Made by a program: the position numbers and the translations under genes. This document shows positions 14,915-23,751 of a DNA stretch of 50,004 bases, in pieces. Numbering within the stretch: the stretch's first letter is position 1; each line of letters opens with the position of its first letter. The notes beneath the pieces are model-generated. The model had not been told where the DNA came from. It did not search any database and saw only the letters and a list, made by a program, of their open reading frames with translations. Origin of the DNA: a virus; the IMG/VR virus record IMGVR_UViG_3300033159_000002, positions 1-50,004 of that record; one strand, given 5' to 3'.

Positions 14915-14941
14915 TCCACGTGAAATGGGGGTGAAAAGATA

Positions 14942-15685
14942 ATGTTGAGGCCTACCCTTACACAATTGTTAGATGTGTACTTCCAAACTGAGAATGAAGA
15001 GGAAAAAATAAACTTAATCAAAGATATTGCAATAACGCTGAAGTATGATATAGTCGCAGCTCTGAGTAATGCAGGGGACGATGTAAAACTCAAGGACGTC
15101 GTTACAGATACTAAACGTAAACTAATCCTCATTAAGTTTTACCTTACAAACCAATACCTAGCTGCTAAGGATTTCGTCATAGCTATTAAATTCTCTACAC
15201 AAAAAAGCAAACCATTGGTTCCAGCGCAGATAGAGAAATACGTAAGAAAAATCAAGGGCTGGATAGCTGCAAAACTTTACAGGAAACAATACCCCTACGA
15301 CCTAACATACATTATTATAGGACCTAAATTCACAAAAGGAGTTTATACTATGAGGAGAGAAATAGAGGACGGAAAGTATTTCTACATAGCCACTCCTGAT
15401 ACGCTCATAGAAGTGATTGAGAATTTGGTAGAGTACTTTAAGGCCAGGGCAGTGGCGTTCGCGGAAAGGCTAATGGAAACAAAAAGAAGCCTAGAAAGCA
15501 AGGGGATAGAAGGGAGGTTTGATAAAGGTATTGATGCAATAAAACAATTAGTAAAAATATCACATAAAATTAAAGGGATTGTAACGAAGGTAAGGCAGTT
15601 AATGGAAAGGGATTATTATGAAATTGCAGCAAAGCTTATAGAGGACGAAAGCTACCTGGATGAGATAGATTCGTTCTTGCGATAA
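14942..15685 (+). CDS. Unknown protein (247 aa)
   Basis: ATG 14942 has GGGGGTGA upstream. Helical N-terminus, a central alpha/beta domain (DFVIAIKFSTQ, YPYDLTYIIIGPKF) and a long helical C-terminal region from about residue 155. The central strand with Lys after a hydrophobic strand is vaguely nuclease-like, but no full PD-(D/E)XK pattern can be shown. Last gene of the 14160-15685 group. Function unknown. Confidence 0.75.
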   Translation: MLRPTLTQLLDVYFQTENEEEKINLIKDIAITLKYDIVAALSNAGDDVKLKDVVTDTKRKLILIKFYLTNQYLAAKDFVIAIKFSTQKSKPLVPAQIEKYVRKIKGWIAAKLYRKQYPYDLTYIIIGPKFTKGVYTMRREIEDGKYFYIATPDTLIEVIENLVEYFKARAVAFAERLMETKRSLESKGIEGRFDKGIDAIKQLVKISHKIKGIVTKVRQLMERDYYEIAAKLIEDESYLDEIDSFLR

Positions 15686-15756
15686 CGGACGAACAAACAA
15701 ATACCTAATTCTATCAATAATTTTTCTCACTCTTGTAATAAAAATTCAAACATCGG

Positions 15757-15772
15757 TAAACTCCCCAGTTTA
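15757..15772. repeat. TAAACT palindrome
   Basis: TAAACTCCCCAGTTTA, intergenic. Confidence 0.9.
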
Positions 15773-16024
15773 ATTTCAAAATCTTTCTTCTACTTTATCA
15801 AAAATTCTTTACAATAAACTCCTTAACTGTTGAGCAGAATTTCAAAAAGAGTCTGTGGGTTTAAAGTAATTTCAGATTGTTTTCCAATTTTGTAATTTTA
15901 ATATGAACTGACCCTAGGGAGACGTGAACCTTCAGATTTTCTATTAATACCGTTATTATACTTAATAAATAGGAATAATTAACAAAATACGTACTTTTTT
16001 TCAAGTTACTGCTTTAAAATTGAA

Positions 16025-16040
16025 TAAACTCCCCAGTTTA
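16025..16040. repeat. TAAACT palindrome
   Basis: TAAACTCCCCAGTTTA, intergenic. Confidence 0.9.
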
Positions 16041-16227
16041 CTCATAAGAATTACTAGGAAAGTTGAAAGAACGTGAACTACATAGGAGTGTAAAAAACGC
16101 CCATGAATTATGTAACGATATGAGGATCCAGGGTGAAAGCCCTAATGAATCAAAAATTATGCTTATCCTTCCTCCTATCCCTAGTAATATAAGAGTATAC
16201 TATATAACTCTAGTAATAATGAATGCC

Positions 16228-16342
16228 TAATGGCTGTTTGTGCCTATCCTGTAGGCCTTCCTAATGGTGTGGTGTGATAGGAAACCCTAGGACTGTGGGG
16301 CCCCTAGGCTATAGGATCTAAGTTATGCTTCCCTTATTTTTT
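16228..16342 (+). ncRNA. Structured three-way-junction RNA candidate
   Basis: ATCCTGTAG (16246-16254) pairs over nine positions with CTATAGGAT (16309-16317, one G-T pair) and encloses two further hairpins: TTCCTA/TAGGAA (16258-16263 with 16278-16283) and CCTAGG/CCTAGG (16286-16291 with 16303-16308). A TATA-like TACTATATAAC (about 16198) lies 25-30 bases before the probable 5' end, and seven T (16336-16342) follow as a terminator. No reading frame fits. This is the strongest stand-alone RNA gene candidate here; its role is unknown. Confidence 0.6.
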
Positions 16343-16390
16343 TAATAATATAATAAGGGGGTTAATTTCACTGAGTTGTTACTTTTTCAA

Positions 16391-16406
16391 TAAACTCCCC
16401 AGTTTA
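16391..16406. repeat. TAAACT palindrome
   Basis: TAAACTCCCCAGTTTA, 50-odd bases before the 16458 gene, between the ncRNA candidate and that gene. Confidence 0.9.
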
Positions 16407-16457
16407 CTGAGAAAAATCAACGCAAAGTTAATAAACATGTGTTGTTATATTCAACTT

Positions 16458-16754
16458 ATGAAAAAGATTTCAAAAAACAATTATTATAGCACTGCTATTG
16501 ATAGTATAGCTAATTCGATGAGTGAAGAGGAATACATAAAGGCCAAGGAGTTCTATAGGTTTCTCGTCGATATAACGAGGTGTAACCACGGTATCTTAAG
16601 GATCGATAGGGAGAAACTTATTGACATTACAGCTGCTTACATGAAATGCACGCCCCTGGAAGCCTATAATATACTAACAAAGATGAAGGGTTACGGTTGG
16701 ATAAAAACCCTAGACAAAGGTTATATTATAGTTGACATAGAAAGGGAGATATGA
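16458..16754 (+). CDS. Putative small winged-helix-like protein (98 aa)
   Basis: I use ATG 16458, about 30 bases after AGTTAATAAAC, rather than the upstream ATG 16437. The region DREKLIDITAAYMKCTPLEA followed by YNILTKMKGYGWI and a short beta wing is compatible with a winged HTH. One CNHG motif. It stands alone between two non-coding stretches. Regulator function is inferred from fold only. Confidence 0.6.
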   Translation: MKKISKNNYYSTAIDSIANSMSEEEYIKAKEFYRFLVDITRCNHGILRIDREKLIDITAAYMKCTPLEAYNILTKMKGYGWIKTLDKGYIIVDIEREI

Positions 16755-16925
16755 TTTTTATGGAGAGAAAGGAGGGCTTTTTCATTTGATCTCCTTCCTT
16801 GAGCAATAAGTATTGGGCCTCTGCTACTTACAAAAGAGGGGGTTAAAGGGGTTGAAAGCCCCTACCCTGGAAGAGTGGGATGAAGTCAGATCTGCTAGGT
16901 TAAGAGAACAAATGGAATCCTTACT

Positions 16926-16992
16926 TGTTTCCTAATCAGTTAAACAAAAAGTTTAAATATAATTCAACAAAAGGTATAATAGGGGTCAAAAG
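16926..16992 (+). promoter_or_regulatory. Class 1 promoter of the 666-residue gene
   Basis: TTGTTTCCTAATCAGTT, then AAAAAGTTTAAATATAA as TATA box, then TTCAACAAA and GGGGTCAAAAG just before the ATG. One of six promoters with the same layout (others at 24471, 24584, 25134, 25807, 26996). Confidence 0.8.
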
Positions 16993-18993
16993 ATGGCGGG
17001 TAACCTCCAAGAGAATTTCCAAAATCAAGAGTTTCCAAGTCTAAAACAAAAAGTCCAAGGATTCATAGAAAGTTTAGGAAATATAGAGTGTAGCGAAGGT
17101 AGCTATAATGACGAAGAGTATGGTCTTAACGGTTACTACTACTACTGTGAATCTCAGAGTAAATGGTTTACTCTTATTATAAATGACAGTGGCGTATACA
17201 TCAGGACACCATTCCATTTTTCAAAATCTGAACAAGTAATATCAAAGCTCTCGAAAGTATTTAATATAAACCTCAATAAACTAAGATTTTCACAACTAGG
17301 TTTCTTCCGTTTATTTAAGCTAGAACCTTTACCTGACGAAATAATTAACCTTAACTTAACTACTGATGATGATGAAATAGACCTTTCTACTACTACAAAC
17401 AACAGAATTTTAATAGATGTCATGGATAAGATTTCCCTCTTATACGACAAAGGAACAAAGAAATTCATCATTTTAAGTATAAAGAACTGGGAAACATACG
17501 AAAAAATTAGAGATTTTATAGACCATGACGTTAGAGAAATACTTGATAAATTATTATCATCAAAACCAGAATTTATCGTAAGAACGGCTTATGGTGAAGA
17601 ACTAGGATTAGAAGGGAAAAGGAAGGAAATCACGTTGAAGTTATTAAGTAAGTTAATGCCAATTGTTAATAAAATCAATAAAATAGAGATAAGAATTAAT
17701 GAAAATGAGAATGAAGTGATCCTAAACGATATAGTACTAGGACTAAAGGACGAAAACTGGGGAGATATACCTATTGATGTAATCGAAAAATTACTGACGC
17801 TTAAAAACACCGCAGTTATTGAACTTCATAAGGACTTTTGGTTCATTAAAGTACATTATAACCATTTGCTAGAAGTTGCTAATATACTAGGGATTGATCC
17901 GATGCAGACGATACACGATATAAATCCTAGGAAGGAAAGTCTATTGGTTTATGAGCCTAGAGATTATTATATATTTTCCGATGGTTGTGGTGGAGATTAC
18001 TACCATATAGTCCCGTCCAAAAACCTCCAAAAATATTTGCAATTATTAGGAGTTAATATCACACAAACTAGAGCTGATGGTTTTGAAATTAATGATGATT
18101 ATAAGTACGTTATAATACAAGGACAGAGTGATGAAATTCATGTTGGAGTTTACAAAGAGAATAAGCTCCTAACATCCTTGAAAACATATCTGTGGTATTT
18201 TGGCGTGAAGGACTTTAGTGAACTCAAAAATCTCAATAAAGAGAAAGTTATAGATATAATTAATAGACAGATCAATGAAAGGTACTTCTATCCTATGCCG
18301 TTTGACCAGGTCAAACAATACGTTGAGAAGTTTCTTGATACTACCATCAAAGTTATCGATGAGACGATTGGTTATGTAAGGGACAAAGTCCTAGATTTTA
18401 CATCACCGATTAAGGACATTGCTGAGATTAACTGTATATTCGATAAGGACTGTGAAGTCGCATTAGAACTAGATGAACAGGATAGGTTATCATCCTACTA
18501 TTCCTTAATCAGCACAAATGAGGGTCATATGCCTGTACCGATTTTCTTAGAGTATGCTGGGTTATGTGGACGTTATTCAGATGATGAAGACGATATAAGT
18601 ATGGTAAAGAATATGTTATACTTCATTAGGGGTTACGATAAAGTAATTTCGGAGTACGAGAGAGATTATAGTTCAATTGGCGACGATGTGAGGGGAGCGG
18701 TGTCAGAATTATTCCAGAAAGCTGTAGTGTTGTACAACAAGTTACTGCAGAATAAAAATAACTTACCTCACCCAGAAGATGATGAGGATTATGAAGAATA
18801 TGAATGCCCACAACATACTTTGCCAGATGGGATGGGATACTGCCGCAAGTTTGACTATGAACCACTAATGAAAAAGAGTGAGGAAGAACTGGCAAATGAA
18901 ATTATACAATCACTTACCGAAATAAGGGACAAAATGACTAGAATAAGGGAGAAATTGTTAAAGTCTGACTCTGTGCCTGTTATTGAGACATAA
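16993..18993 (+). CDS. Large unknown protein (666 aa) of the class 1 regulon
   Basis: Soluble, acidic, mixed alpha/beta protein with no signal, membrane helix or recognised motif. Scattered Cys pairs occur (ECSEGS, SDGCGGDYY, INCIFDKDCE, YECPQHT...GYCRKF). N-terminal region about 1-330, a repeat-like second alpha/beta part to about 440, then a helical C-terminal part. It carries the class 1 promoter, so it is probably expressed early with the five small unknown genes at 24-27 kb; an effect on host defence or metabolism is a reasonable but unproven guess. GGGGT precedes ATG 16993. Confidence 0.85.
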   Translation: MAGNLQENFQNQEFPSLKQKVQGFIESLGNIECSEGSYNDEEYGLNGYYYYCESQSKWFTLIINDSGVYIRTPFHFSKSEQVISKLSKVFNINLNKLRFSQLGFFRLFKLEPLPDEIINLNLTTDDDEIDLSTTTNNRILIDVMDKISLLYDKGTKKFIILSIKNWETYEKIRDFIDHDVREILDKLLSSKPEFIVRTAYGEELGLEGKRKEITLKLLSKLMPIVNKINKIEIRINENENEVILNDIVLGLKDENWGDIPIDVIEKLLTLKNTAVIELHKDFWFIKVHYNHLLEVANILGIDPMQTIHDINPRKESLLVYEPRDYYIFSDGCGGDYYHIVPSKNLQKYLQLLGVNITQTRADGFEINDDYKYVIIQGQSDEIHVGVYKENKLLTSLKTYLWYFGVKDFSELKNLNKEKVIDIINRQINERYFYPMPFDQVKQYVEKFLDTTIKVIDETIGYVRDKVLDFTSPIKDIAEINCIFDKDCEVALELDEQDRLSSYYSLISTNEGHMPVPIFLEYAGLCGRYSDDEDDISMVKNMLYFIRGYDKVISEYERDYSSIGDDVRGAVSELFQKAVVLYNKLLQNKNNLPHPEDDEDYEEYECPQHTLPDGMGYCRKFDYEPLMKKSEEELANEIIQSLTEIRDKMTRIREKLLKSDSVPVIET

Positions 18994-19020
18994 GGTGGTG
19001 ATAAAAAAGGGGGAAGAAGG

Positions 19021-19575
19021 ATGAGTTACAAATTACAGATCCAATTAAAAGATGAAAAATATCCATATTTCGAGGATAAAGTATTAGACATTACCAATAT
19101 CGGTTTTAGAGCTAAAGGCAGGATAATTTATATTAGCGGAAGGTTTGTACAGAATGGAGGAAACGGTGAAAAATTCGTGGTGTTTGAGAGAATCAGTCCT
19201 ATTGCGCTAAAACTAGTAAACGCAAAGATAACACAAACTGAAAAAGGAACATTGATAATAAAATATGAACCTAATGCTGTATTATATATCATCGAAATTC
19301 CAAGCGGTTACAGAGGAGACGTTGAAACTCAAGTGAGCGGCGAATGCACCAAGACTGTGGTATTACGGTCACCTGCTGGGAGTCTAGGTTATGTTGACCA
19401 TATCTGGTGTAATGGAAACGCTGAAATCCAGTATAAAATTTCAGGCAGGACAAGAACTGCTGGATATGGTCGTCTCATTGACTATTTCGGTGAAACTCTT
19501 AGCGGAAAAATAATAGTCAAAGACGGTAAGGTCGAAATAATTTATGATGAGCAATTAGACCAATTGTTAAGCTAA
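19021..19575 (+). CDS. Beta-rich unknown protein (184 aa)
   Basis: ATG 19021 has AGGGGGAAGAAGG upstream and follows the 666-residue gene by 27 bases, so the two probably form an operon. The sequence alternates short beta strands (GRIIYISGRFV, GTLIIKYEP, KIIVKDGKVEIIYD) with turns and has two cysteines (SGECTKT, HIWCNG) that could bridge. No family recognised. Confidence 0.8.
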   Translation: MSYKLQIQLKDEKYPYFEDKVLDITNIGFRAKGRIIYISGRFVQNGGNGEKFVVFERISPIALKLVNAKITQTEKGTLIIKYEPNAVLYIIEIPSGYRGDVETQVSGECTKTVVLRSPAGSLGYVDHIWCNGNAEIQYKISGRTRTAGYGRLIDYFGETLSGKIIVKDGKVEIIYDEQLDQLLS

Positions 19576-19610
19576 TAGTTATTTTTTCTTCTCTAGTTTT
19601 TCGATAAGCT

Positions 19611-20150
19611 TTATAGGGAGAACGAGGAGGATTCAAGGAAGCAATTAATCTTTGAGAAATATAACCTCTCGTTTTTGAAAATGTTAGCTAGCACCCTGTA
19701 CAGATCGGCGAGGGAAAACCTATAATGTGGGTATATTAACTCAGCGTTATAATATACTGCGCATTCACCGAACTCATCCTTAAAAAACGAAGGTAAGACG
19801 GGTACATTCCCAAACGTTATTGCAGCATATATGTACCCTACGTTTATCCCTTCCTCCAAATAAATGTACCAGTTGCCTAAAAAAAGCGCATTAGGGTTCA
19901 TCACTACATACGGTTTTTTGACAGGTGCCATCACATTATTTGCCCACTTCTTCAACGCTTCTGTCTTCGCGTCTTCTGACACGATATAAGCGTTAATAAA
20001 CGATTTCGGTAATATGTCGACGACTGGCGGGACGTACTCTTTTCCCTCCCTTTCCGCAATTATTTTTGAGATTGTAACCTTCTGCGGCTGACCGTTCTTA
20101 TAAGCAAATTCTCCCTTAAGTACTTTCTCAACAACGTCCTTAAACATCAT
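19611..20150 (-). CDS. Unknown protein (179 aa)
   Basis: Last gene of the minus-strand cluster 22912-19611. Mixed alpha/beta, aromatic in the C-terminal half, two cysteines, no motif recognised. It overlaps the start of the next gene toward the plus end (P-loop ATPase ends at 20140) by 11 bases, so they are co-translated and perhaps partners. Confidence 0.8.
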   Translation of the reverse strand: MMFKDVVEKVLKGEFAYKNGQPQKVTISKIIAEREGKEYVPPVVDILPKSFINAYIVSEDAKTEALKKWANNVMAPVKKPYVVMNPNALFLGNWYIYLEEGINVGYIYAAITFGNVPVLPSFFKDEFGECAVYYNAELIYPHYRFSLADLYRVLANIFKNERLYFSKINCFLESSSFSL

Positions 20151-20922
20151 CGAACCTCTCTACCTCTTCATCATTTTGATTAAACCTCTGTATTCTTTCC
20201 TCAACAATTCTCCTCCTCTTTTCCATCATTTCATTCCAGATCTCGTCTGGCATCCTCAGGTTCTTTATATAGTAAAACATCACTGGAGTATCGATCTCCT
20301 TTAGCGTCCCAGAACGGGTTGAAGCAACTTCCCTCCTGGTGAAAATTACCTTCCCCTCCTTTTTTACTTGGACTCTCCATGTTGCGATGTCCCGGAAGAA
20401 CTTTGCCACTCCTATGAGCCTAGGGACCGTGAAAATTATGAGCGATATGAAGTCCTTAACATATACGAACGCATCAAAGAGCTCAAGCATCTTCCTCTTC
20501 TCTGCAGCACTCCTCATGTTCCAGGTCGATGATAGCCCTACTGCAGAGGGGTCGTCGAAAAGCACAACGTCATAACGTTGTCTGTTCTTTATATTCTCCA
20601 GTAGTTGCTTTAGGTCGTCAATGTCAAATACCACTCTCTTCCTAACTTCTTTTACGTCTTCAAACACGTAAAGCATCGACTGGATAACATAGCTGGTCTT
20701 ACCGCTCCCTGGCTCACCGTAAACAATAATCTCGTCATGTGTGTAGTAGTCTTTCTGTTTGACAGCATTGCTTATGAACCACACTAGGGGATTATAATGG
20801 AAATCGTTGGCTAACTGTGCTAGGGCACTCCACCCTTCTCCCCTGGTCTGTGGGACCATAATTTTCTGATAAATCGGGAGTAGCACCTTATAGTAACTCT
20901 GATAGTCTTCTAATCTCATCAT
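20140..20922 (-). CDS. P-loop ATPase of the DnaA/B251-like group (260 aa)
   Basis: Walker A GEPGSGKT (about residues 69-76) follows a hydrophobic strand, and Walker B is VVLFDDPSA. After it come RSAAEKRKMLELFDAFVYVK and IIFTVPRL, with sensor-like residues. The arrangement resembles the DnaA-like P-loop proteins of spindle-shaped viruses (SSV B251-type) and some packaging or replication loaders. It probably acts in replication initiation or DNA handling. Start is ATG 20922 or 20919 behind AGGTGG. C-terminal region is basic then acidic. Confidence 0.8.
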   Translation of the reverse strand: MMRLEDYQSYYKVLLPIYQKIMVPQTRGEGWSALAQLANDFHYNPLVWFISNAVKQKDYYTHDEIIVYGEPGSGKTSYVIQSMLYVFEDVKEVRKRVVFDIDDLKQLLENIKNRQRYDVVLFDDPSAVGLSSTWNMRSAAEKRKMLELFDAFVYVKDFISLIIFTVPRLIGVAKFFRDIATWRVQVKKEGKVIFTRREVASTRSGTLKEIDTPVMFYYIKNLRMPDEIWNEMMEKRRRIVEERIQRFNQNDEEVERFDDV

Positions 20923-21085
20923 AACCACCTAAACATTCGACGAGTTTGCTCTTTCTCCTTTCGCCAGTTTCTAGGAATAATATAATGTGGTTGATCTCCT
21001 CGTCGTTAATATAATCTATGCATTCCTCCTTCATTTCGTCAACCAGCAGGCGCTCCAGTATCCTTCTTGTTTTTTCTTCCTCCAT
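20888..21085 (-). CDS. Small helical protein (65 aa)
   Basis: Charged, helical, one short hydrophobic stretch (EEINHIILFLETGE). Overlaps the ATPase start by about 35 bases and the upstream gene by 47. No motif. Its overlap with both neighbours supports it being translated but not any function. Confidence 0.65.
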   Translation of the reverse strand: MEEEKTRRILERLLVDEMKEECIDYINDEEINHIILFLETGERRKSKLVECLGGYDEIRRLSELL

Positions 21086-21353
21086 TTTTCGACCCCCTTT
21101 CCTTATTAGTTTCCGCCCTTTTAGGGCGGGGAGCCACCAGTTTTGTCACTCTTAATATCCTTATTAATACTAGGAGGAAAACTATGCTGCTTATTGCGAG
21201 GGATGTAAAATTGTTATACAAGTAGGAGAGAACGACCATTGCCATACTCAGCACTGCAAATAATAATTCGAAGTTAACAGTAGTTAGGTATCGGTTCTCT
21301 GCAATAACGTAAACTATTAGGAGCGCTGCAGAAATAAATTCGAGTATCACCAT
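21039..21353 (-). CDS. Membrane protein with basic tail (104 aa)
   Basis: Three hydrophobic helices in residues 1-65 (ILEFISAALLIVYVI, ELLFAVLSMAMVVLSYL, LAISSIVFLLVLIRIL) and a strongly basic cytoplasmic tail. The tail stretch APRPKRAE is encoded by a hairpin of the CCGCCC family (21113-21129), suggesting the repeat was inserted in frame. Overlaps the genes on both sides. Function unknown. Confidence 0.75.
   Translation of the reverse strand: MVILEFISAALLIVYVIAENRYLTTVNFELLFAVLSMAMVVLSYLYNNFTSLAISSIVFLLVLIRILRVTKLVAPRPKRAETNKERGSKNGGRKNKKDTGAPAG
21113..21129. repeat. CCGCCC hairpin within a gene
   Basis: CCGCCCTTTTAGGGCGG, a perfect stem with a 3-base loop, related to the hairpins at 43754 and 43805; here inside the 3' part of the 21039-21353 gene. 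Confidence 0.75.
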
Positions 21354-21718
21354 ACGTTGACACCAAGATTTGGATAGATAACGCTCTCGCTCACTGCGAT
21401 TTCGCTAAGTACCTCAATTAGTAATGTTAAGGTCCTTTCCATGTAATCGTCAATACTTTCTCCTTCTTTTCTTTTAAGCTCCCTCAGTATTTCGTTTATA
21501 CCCTTTCCTAGTTTTTTCGTGATGTAATCTGTTCTATCCATATGCATCAGCAAGGATTCGGTTGCGCTTACAACTGCAAGGAATGCAGCTTTGCGCTGCG
21601 GAAAGGCTATGCTGTAGTTATTAACCTCATGGATTATCTTGTTGAGAAGATGGGTGGCGAACTCCCTGTAGGTCCTTAACGGTGTTAACTCTATCCCTGC
21701 ATCTATTCCGCTTGACAT
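21347..21718 (-). CDS. Unknown helical protein (123 aa)
   Basis: Soluble, helical, overlapping both neighbours (7 and 16 bases). Contains a long central helix and an amphipathic C-terminal helix (MERTLTLLIEVLSEIAVSES). No motif recognised. Confidence 0.75.
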   Translation of the reverse strand: MSSGIDAGIELTPLRTYREFATHLLNKIIHEVNNYSIAFPQRKAAFLAVVSATESLLMHMDRTDYITKKLGKGINEILRELKRKEGESIDDYMERTLTLLIEVLSEIAVSESVIYPNLGVNVW

Positions 21719-22086
21719 TCCTCAACCCCGTCTACTGCGAGTAGGTAAATGTTACTGTTCTTCCCTTTCATCATCTTTATGCACTTCAGCCTGCTTAGTA
21801 TAAGCTTTACACGTTGCTTGACTTCCTGCGAGAGTGCCTCGTTCAGTTTCGTGTATAGTACTACGTCATCTTCGTCATAATAAACGTCAAAAGGGTATGA
21901 AAGGATAATGGGGGGTGACACAACACGTTTAGCCTTAACGTTCTTTAGTAGTGCTATAGCTTTTACAGAATGTATGTTACCGTACAGAATTGCAGCGTTT
22001 TCATGTGTCTCGTACTGCGTAAGATAGTTAAAGAGTTTAGTGGGAGTGTATTGCGCTTTAAGTAATGCCCTGTACTTTTTTATCAC
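21703..22086 (-). CDS. Unknown alpha/beta protein (127 aa)
   Basis: Alternating strands and helices (AILYGNIHSVKAIALLKNV, DDVVLYTKLNEAL, SNIYLLAVDGVEE). No membrane helix. The compact alpha/beta pattern could be a small nucleotide- or protein-binding domain but no signature is present. Overlaps the next gene by 4 bases. Confidence 0.75.
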   Translation of the reverse strand: MIKKYRALLKAQYTPTKLFNYLTQYETHENAAILYGNIHSVKAIALLKNVKAKRVVSPPIILSYPFDVYYDEDDVVLYTKLNEALSQEVKQRVKLILSRLKCIKMMKGKNSNIYLLAVDGVEECQAE

Positions 22087-22418
22087 TTAATCTCAGCCTC
22101 CAACCACTTCTCTATAGCTTCATTACTTTTTGCAGGGACAACCGCACCGTAGTTATCGTTCTCGTTAAGCTTTTGTATAAAATAGTATTTTATCTCAGGC
22201 ACTTTGGACCAGAGCATCCTAAATCTCTCAGCAGTGCCCGACAGTATTTCTATTACTTCGTATTTATTATAACTTAGTATTTGCATGTTTATCTCTCCTA
22301 TGCTACACAAGACTGTGCGCCAGATCGGCAGCGATGTGTCTGCATATAGTATTATCGCTGACGCTTTTTTGATCTTATCTAGGAATTCTTGTTTCGAATT
22401 TACAATTAACCTGTCCAT
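22083..22418 (-). CDS. Unknown alpha/beta protein (111 aa)
   Basis: ATG 22418 is chosen because TTATTATA lies shortly upstream and the alternative start at 22427 would be outside the probable message. Strand-helix repeats (AIILYADTSLPIW, MQILSYNKYEVIEIL, YYFIQKLNEND). Resembles its downstream neighbour in size and pattern, perhaps an ancient duplicate. Function unknown. Confidence 0.7.
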   Translation of the reverse strand: MDRLIVNSKQEFLDKIKKASAIILYADTSLPIWRTVLCSIGEINMQILSYNKYEVIEILSGTAERFRMLWSKVPEIKYYFIQKLNENDNYGAVVPAKSNEAIEKWLEAEIK

Positions 22419-22465
22419 ATGAAGCAAAGAAGGTATAATAAGAAAAATGTTAGCATGAACATGAT

Positions 22466-22912
22466 TTAGTAGTTTTTCCGAATCTTCGGATACCCAAAAT
22501 ATTCATGATACTTTTTATAGACGTAATTTAGGATTTCTTCTCTACTCTTCCTAACCCATTCTCTGAAAAACACCTCAACTTCCTTTTCCTGTTCCTCAGG
22601 CTTAAACTCATCTTTTAAAACATAATTCCTTATGTACCCTATTGTTGCCCCGCTCAGCGGATCTCTTACTTCTTTCTCCTCTTGAATGTCAACCTCTCCT
22701 GTTTCGATTAGTCTATCGATGTAATCTTGCAGTTTTGATGAATAAGGACCGAAGAACCAGGGCTTAAAATTCAGTCCTAGATTAATTCCCTTCTCTTTCT
22801 CTAACAAAAAGAAAATCTTCTGCAGTTTGGTCGGAGTGACCTTTGCATTCTCCTCTTTTGCGATATAAAGCAGTAATTTGATTAAACGATAAATTCTGTC
22901 ATCGATTAACAT
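22466..22912 (-). CDS. Panacea/SocA-like (DUF4065-type) protein (148 aa)
   Basis: LIKLLLYIAKEENAKVTPTK LQKIFF and then FKPWFFGPYSSKLQDYID follow the pattern of SocA/Panacea domains (an LQK helix and a central GP-Y/S motif). These occur as antitoxins or protease adaptors; in archaea they are often annotated as HTH-like. ATG 22912 follows TTTAATA by about 20 bases; an upstream in-frame start at 22960 adds a doubtful hydrophobic tail. It may neutralise a host toxin. First gene of the minus cluster, though a 47-base gap separates it from 22418. Confidence 0.6.
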   Translation of the reverse strand: MLIDDRIYRLIKLLLYIAKEENAKVTPTKLQKIFFLLEKEKGINLGLNFKPWFFGPYSSKLQDYIDRLIETGEVDIQEEKEVRDPLSGATIGYIRNYVLKDEFKPEEQEKEVEVFFREWVRKSREEILNYVYKKYHEYFGYPKIRKNY

Positions 22913-23000
22913 GACCAACCCTAATATTAAAGTATATAGAGTGCATAAAAAGAGCACCATCCTTATAGCCCAAACCCCCTCCTTCTACCTCTCCTTTTCA

Positions 23001-23111
23001 TCATTTTTTCTTTCTACGTATCTCTGAGGTCGCGTAAAGATATGGAAAAAGAGTTCCTAATACTAACAAAAATATAAGAATAAGCAGGATTATTGCTGAG
23101 ATCTGTTGCAT
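23001..23111 (-). CDS. Very small membrane protein (36 aa)
   Basis: ATG 23111 lies about 25 bases after GTTTATAAAC (23133-23142 on this strand). The product is one hydrophobic helix (ISAIILLILIFLLVLGTLF) ending in RRKKK. Its own promoter and positive-inside tail make it credible despite its size. Possible membrane-active or holin-like peptide, unproven. Confidence 0.55.
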   Translation of the reverse strand: MQQISAIILLILIFLLVLGTLFPYLYATSEIRRKKK

Positions 23112-23190
23112 GTTATAACTTAGCCTACCCTGTGTTTATAAACTTTCTGAGAAGAGCTAGGAATGTCAAATAATATCACATGACATAAAA

Positions 23191-23221
23191 TTCACGACTT
23201 ATCGGAAACTTTTGACGACGG
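23191..23221 (+). repeat. Dispersed repeat B, copy 1
   Basis: Begins TTCACGACTTATCGGAAACT and ends ACGACGG; matches 37410-37440 with five differences in 31 bases. Confidence 0.7.
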
Positions 23222-23263
23222 AAAGTTAGTAAGCTATTAAGCAGTTCTAATTAATGTCTATAT

Positions 23264-23366
23264 CTTTTCTTACTTCGCACTTTTGCTATATAATAGCACC
23301 TCGAACTTTTCCCTATTTTTCTCGCCCCTTTTTTGGTTTTATTAGCACGAAATTAAAACCACGTTA
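23264..23366 (+). repeat. Repeat A, shorter copy
   Basis: Lacks the AGTTCGACTTAACG start of the other copies but keeps TTCGCACTTTTGCTATATAA through the TGCTATATAATAGCA palindrome, CTCGAAC, and ends AAAACCACGTTAA. No gene on this strand precedes it. Confidence 0.8.
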
Positions 23367-23474
23367 AGAACCGATGTACTCTTACAACTAAACATTGCTA
23401 GAAGACGGATATTAGCACGTTAGGAACTCCTAAATGTCACATACAGCAAAATAATTACTTTGAATTTTTCTCAG

Positions 23475-23490
23475 TAAACTAGGGAGTTTA
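23475..23490. repeat. Variant TAAACT palindrome
   Basis: TAAACTAGGGAGTTTA, preceded by TTGAATTTTTCTCAG exactly as at 37254. Confidence 0.85.
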
Positions 23491-23735
23491 TACAATTTTT
23501 AAAAATAGGAATAATAGTTATAAGATAGAGTAATAATAAGTGTCTAGTATCCTTCTCGACTTGATTCTATTTTATAGGATTATATTTTTCCTTAGATCGT
23601 TCAAACAAAAATCAATTATTAAATTAATTAAGAATTCAAAAGAGAATGAAGGAAGTACCGCCGTTTATTTTTGTTATTTTACGTCGAATTCATAAGGATA
23701 TATTGATAAGGGTTGCAGCTGTGAAATAAAATCAA

Positions 23736-23751
23736 TAAACTCCCCAGTTTA
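23736..23751. repeat. TAAACT palindrome
   Basis: TAAACTCCCCAGTTTA followed by CCGCAAAAA, the same right flank as the copy at 25677. Confidence 0.9.

Larger units (their letters stand above)
15686..16190. other. Non-coding region with two palindromes
   Basis: AT-rich, no credible reading frame on either strand. It holds perfect TAAACTCCCCAGTTTA copies at 15757-15772 and 16025-16040. Together with 16391-16406 three copies lie within 650 bases, the densest cluster in the genome. Confidence 0.7.
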
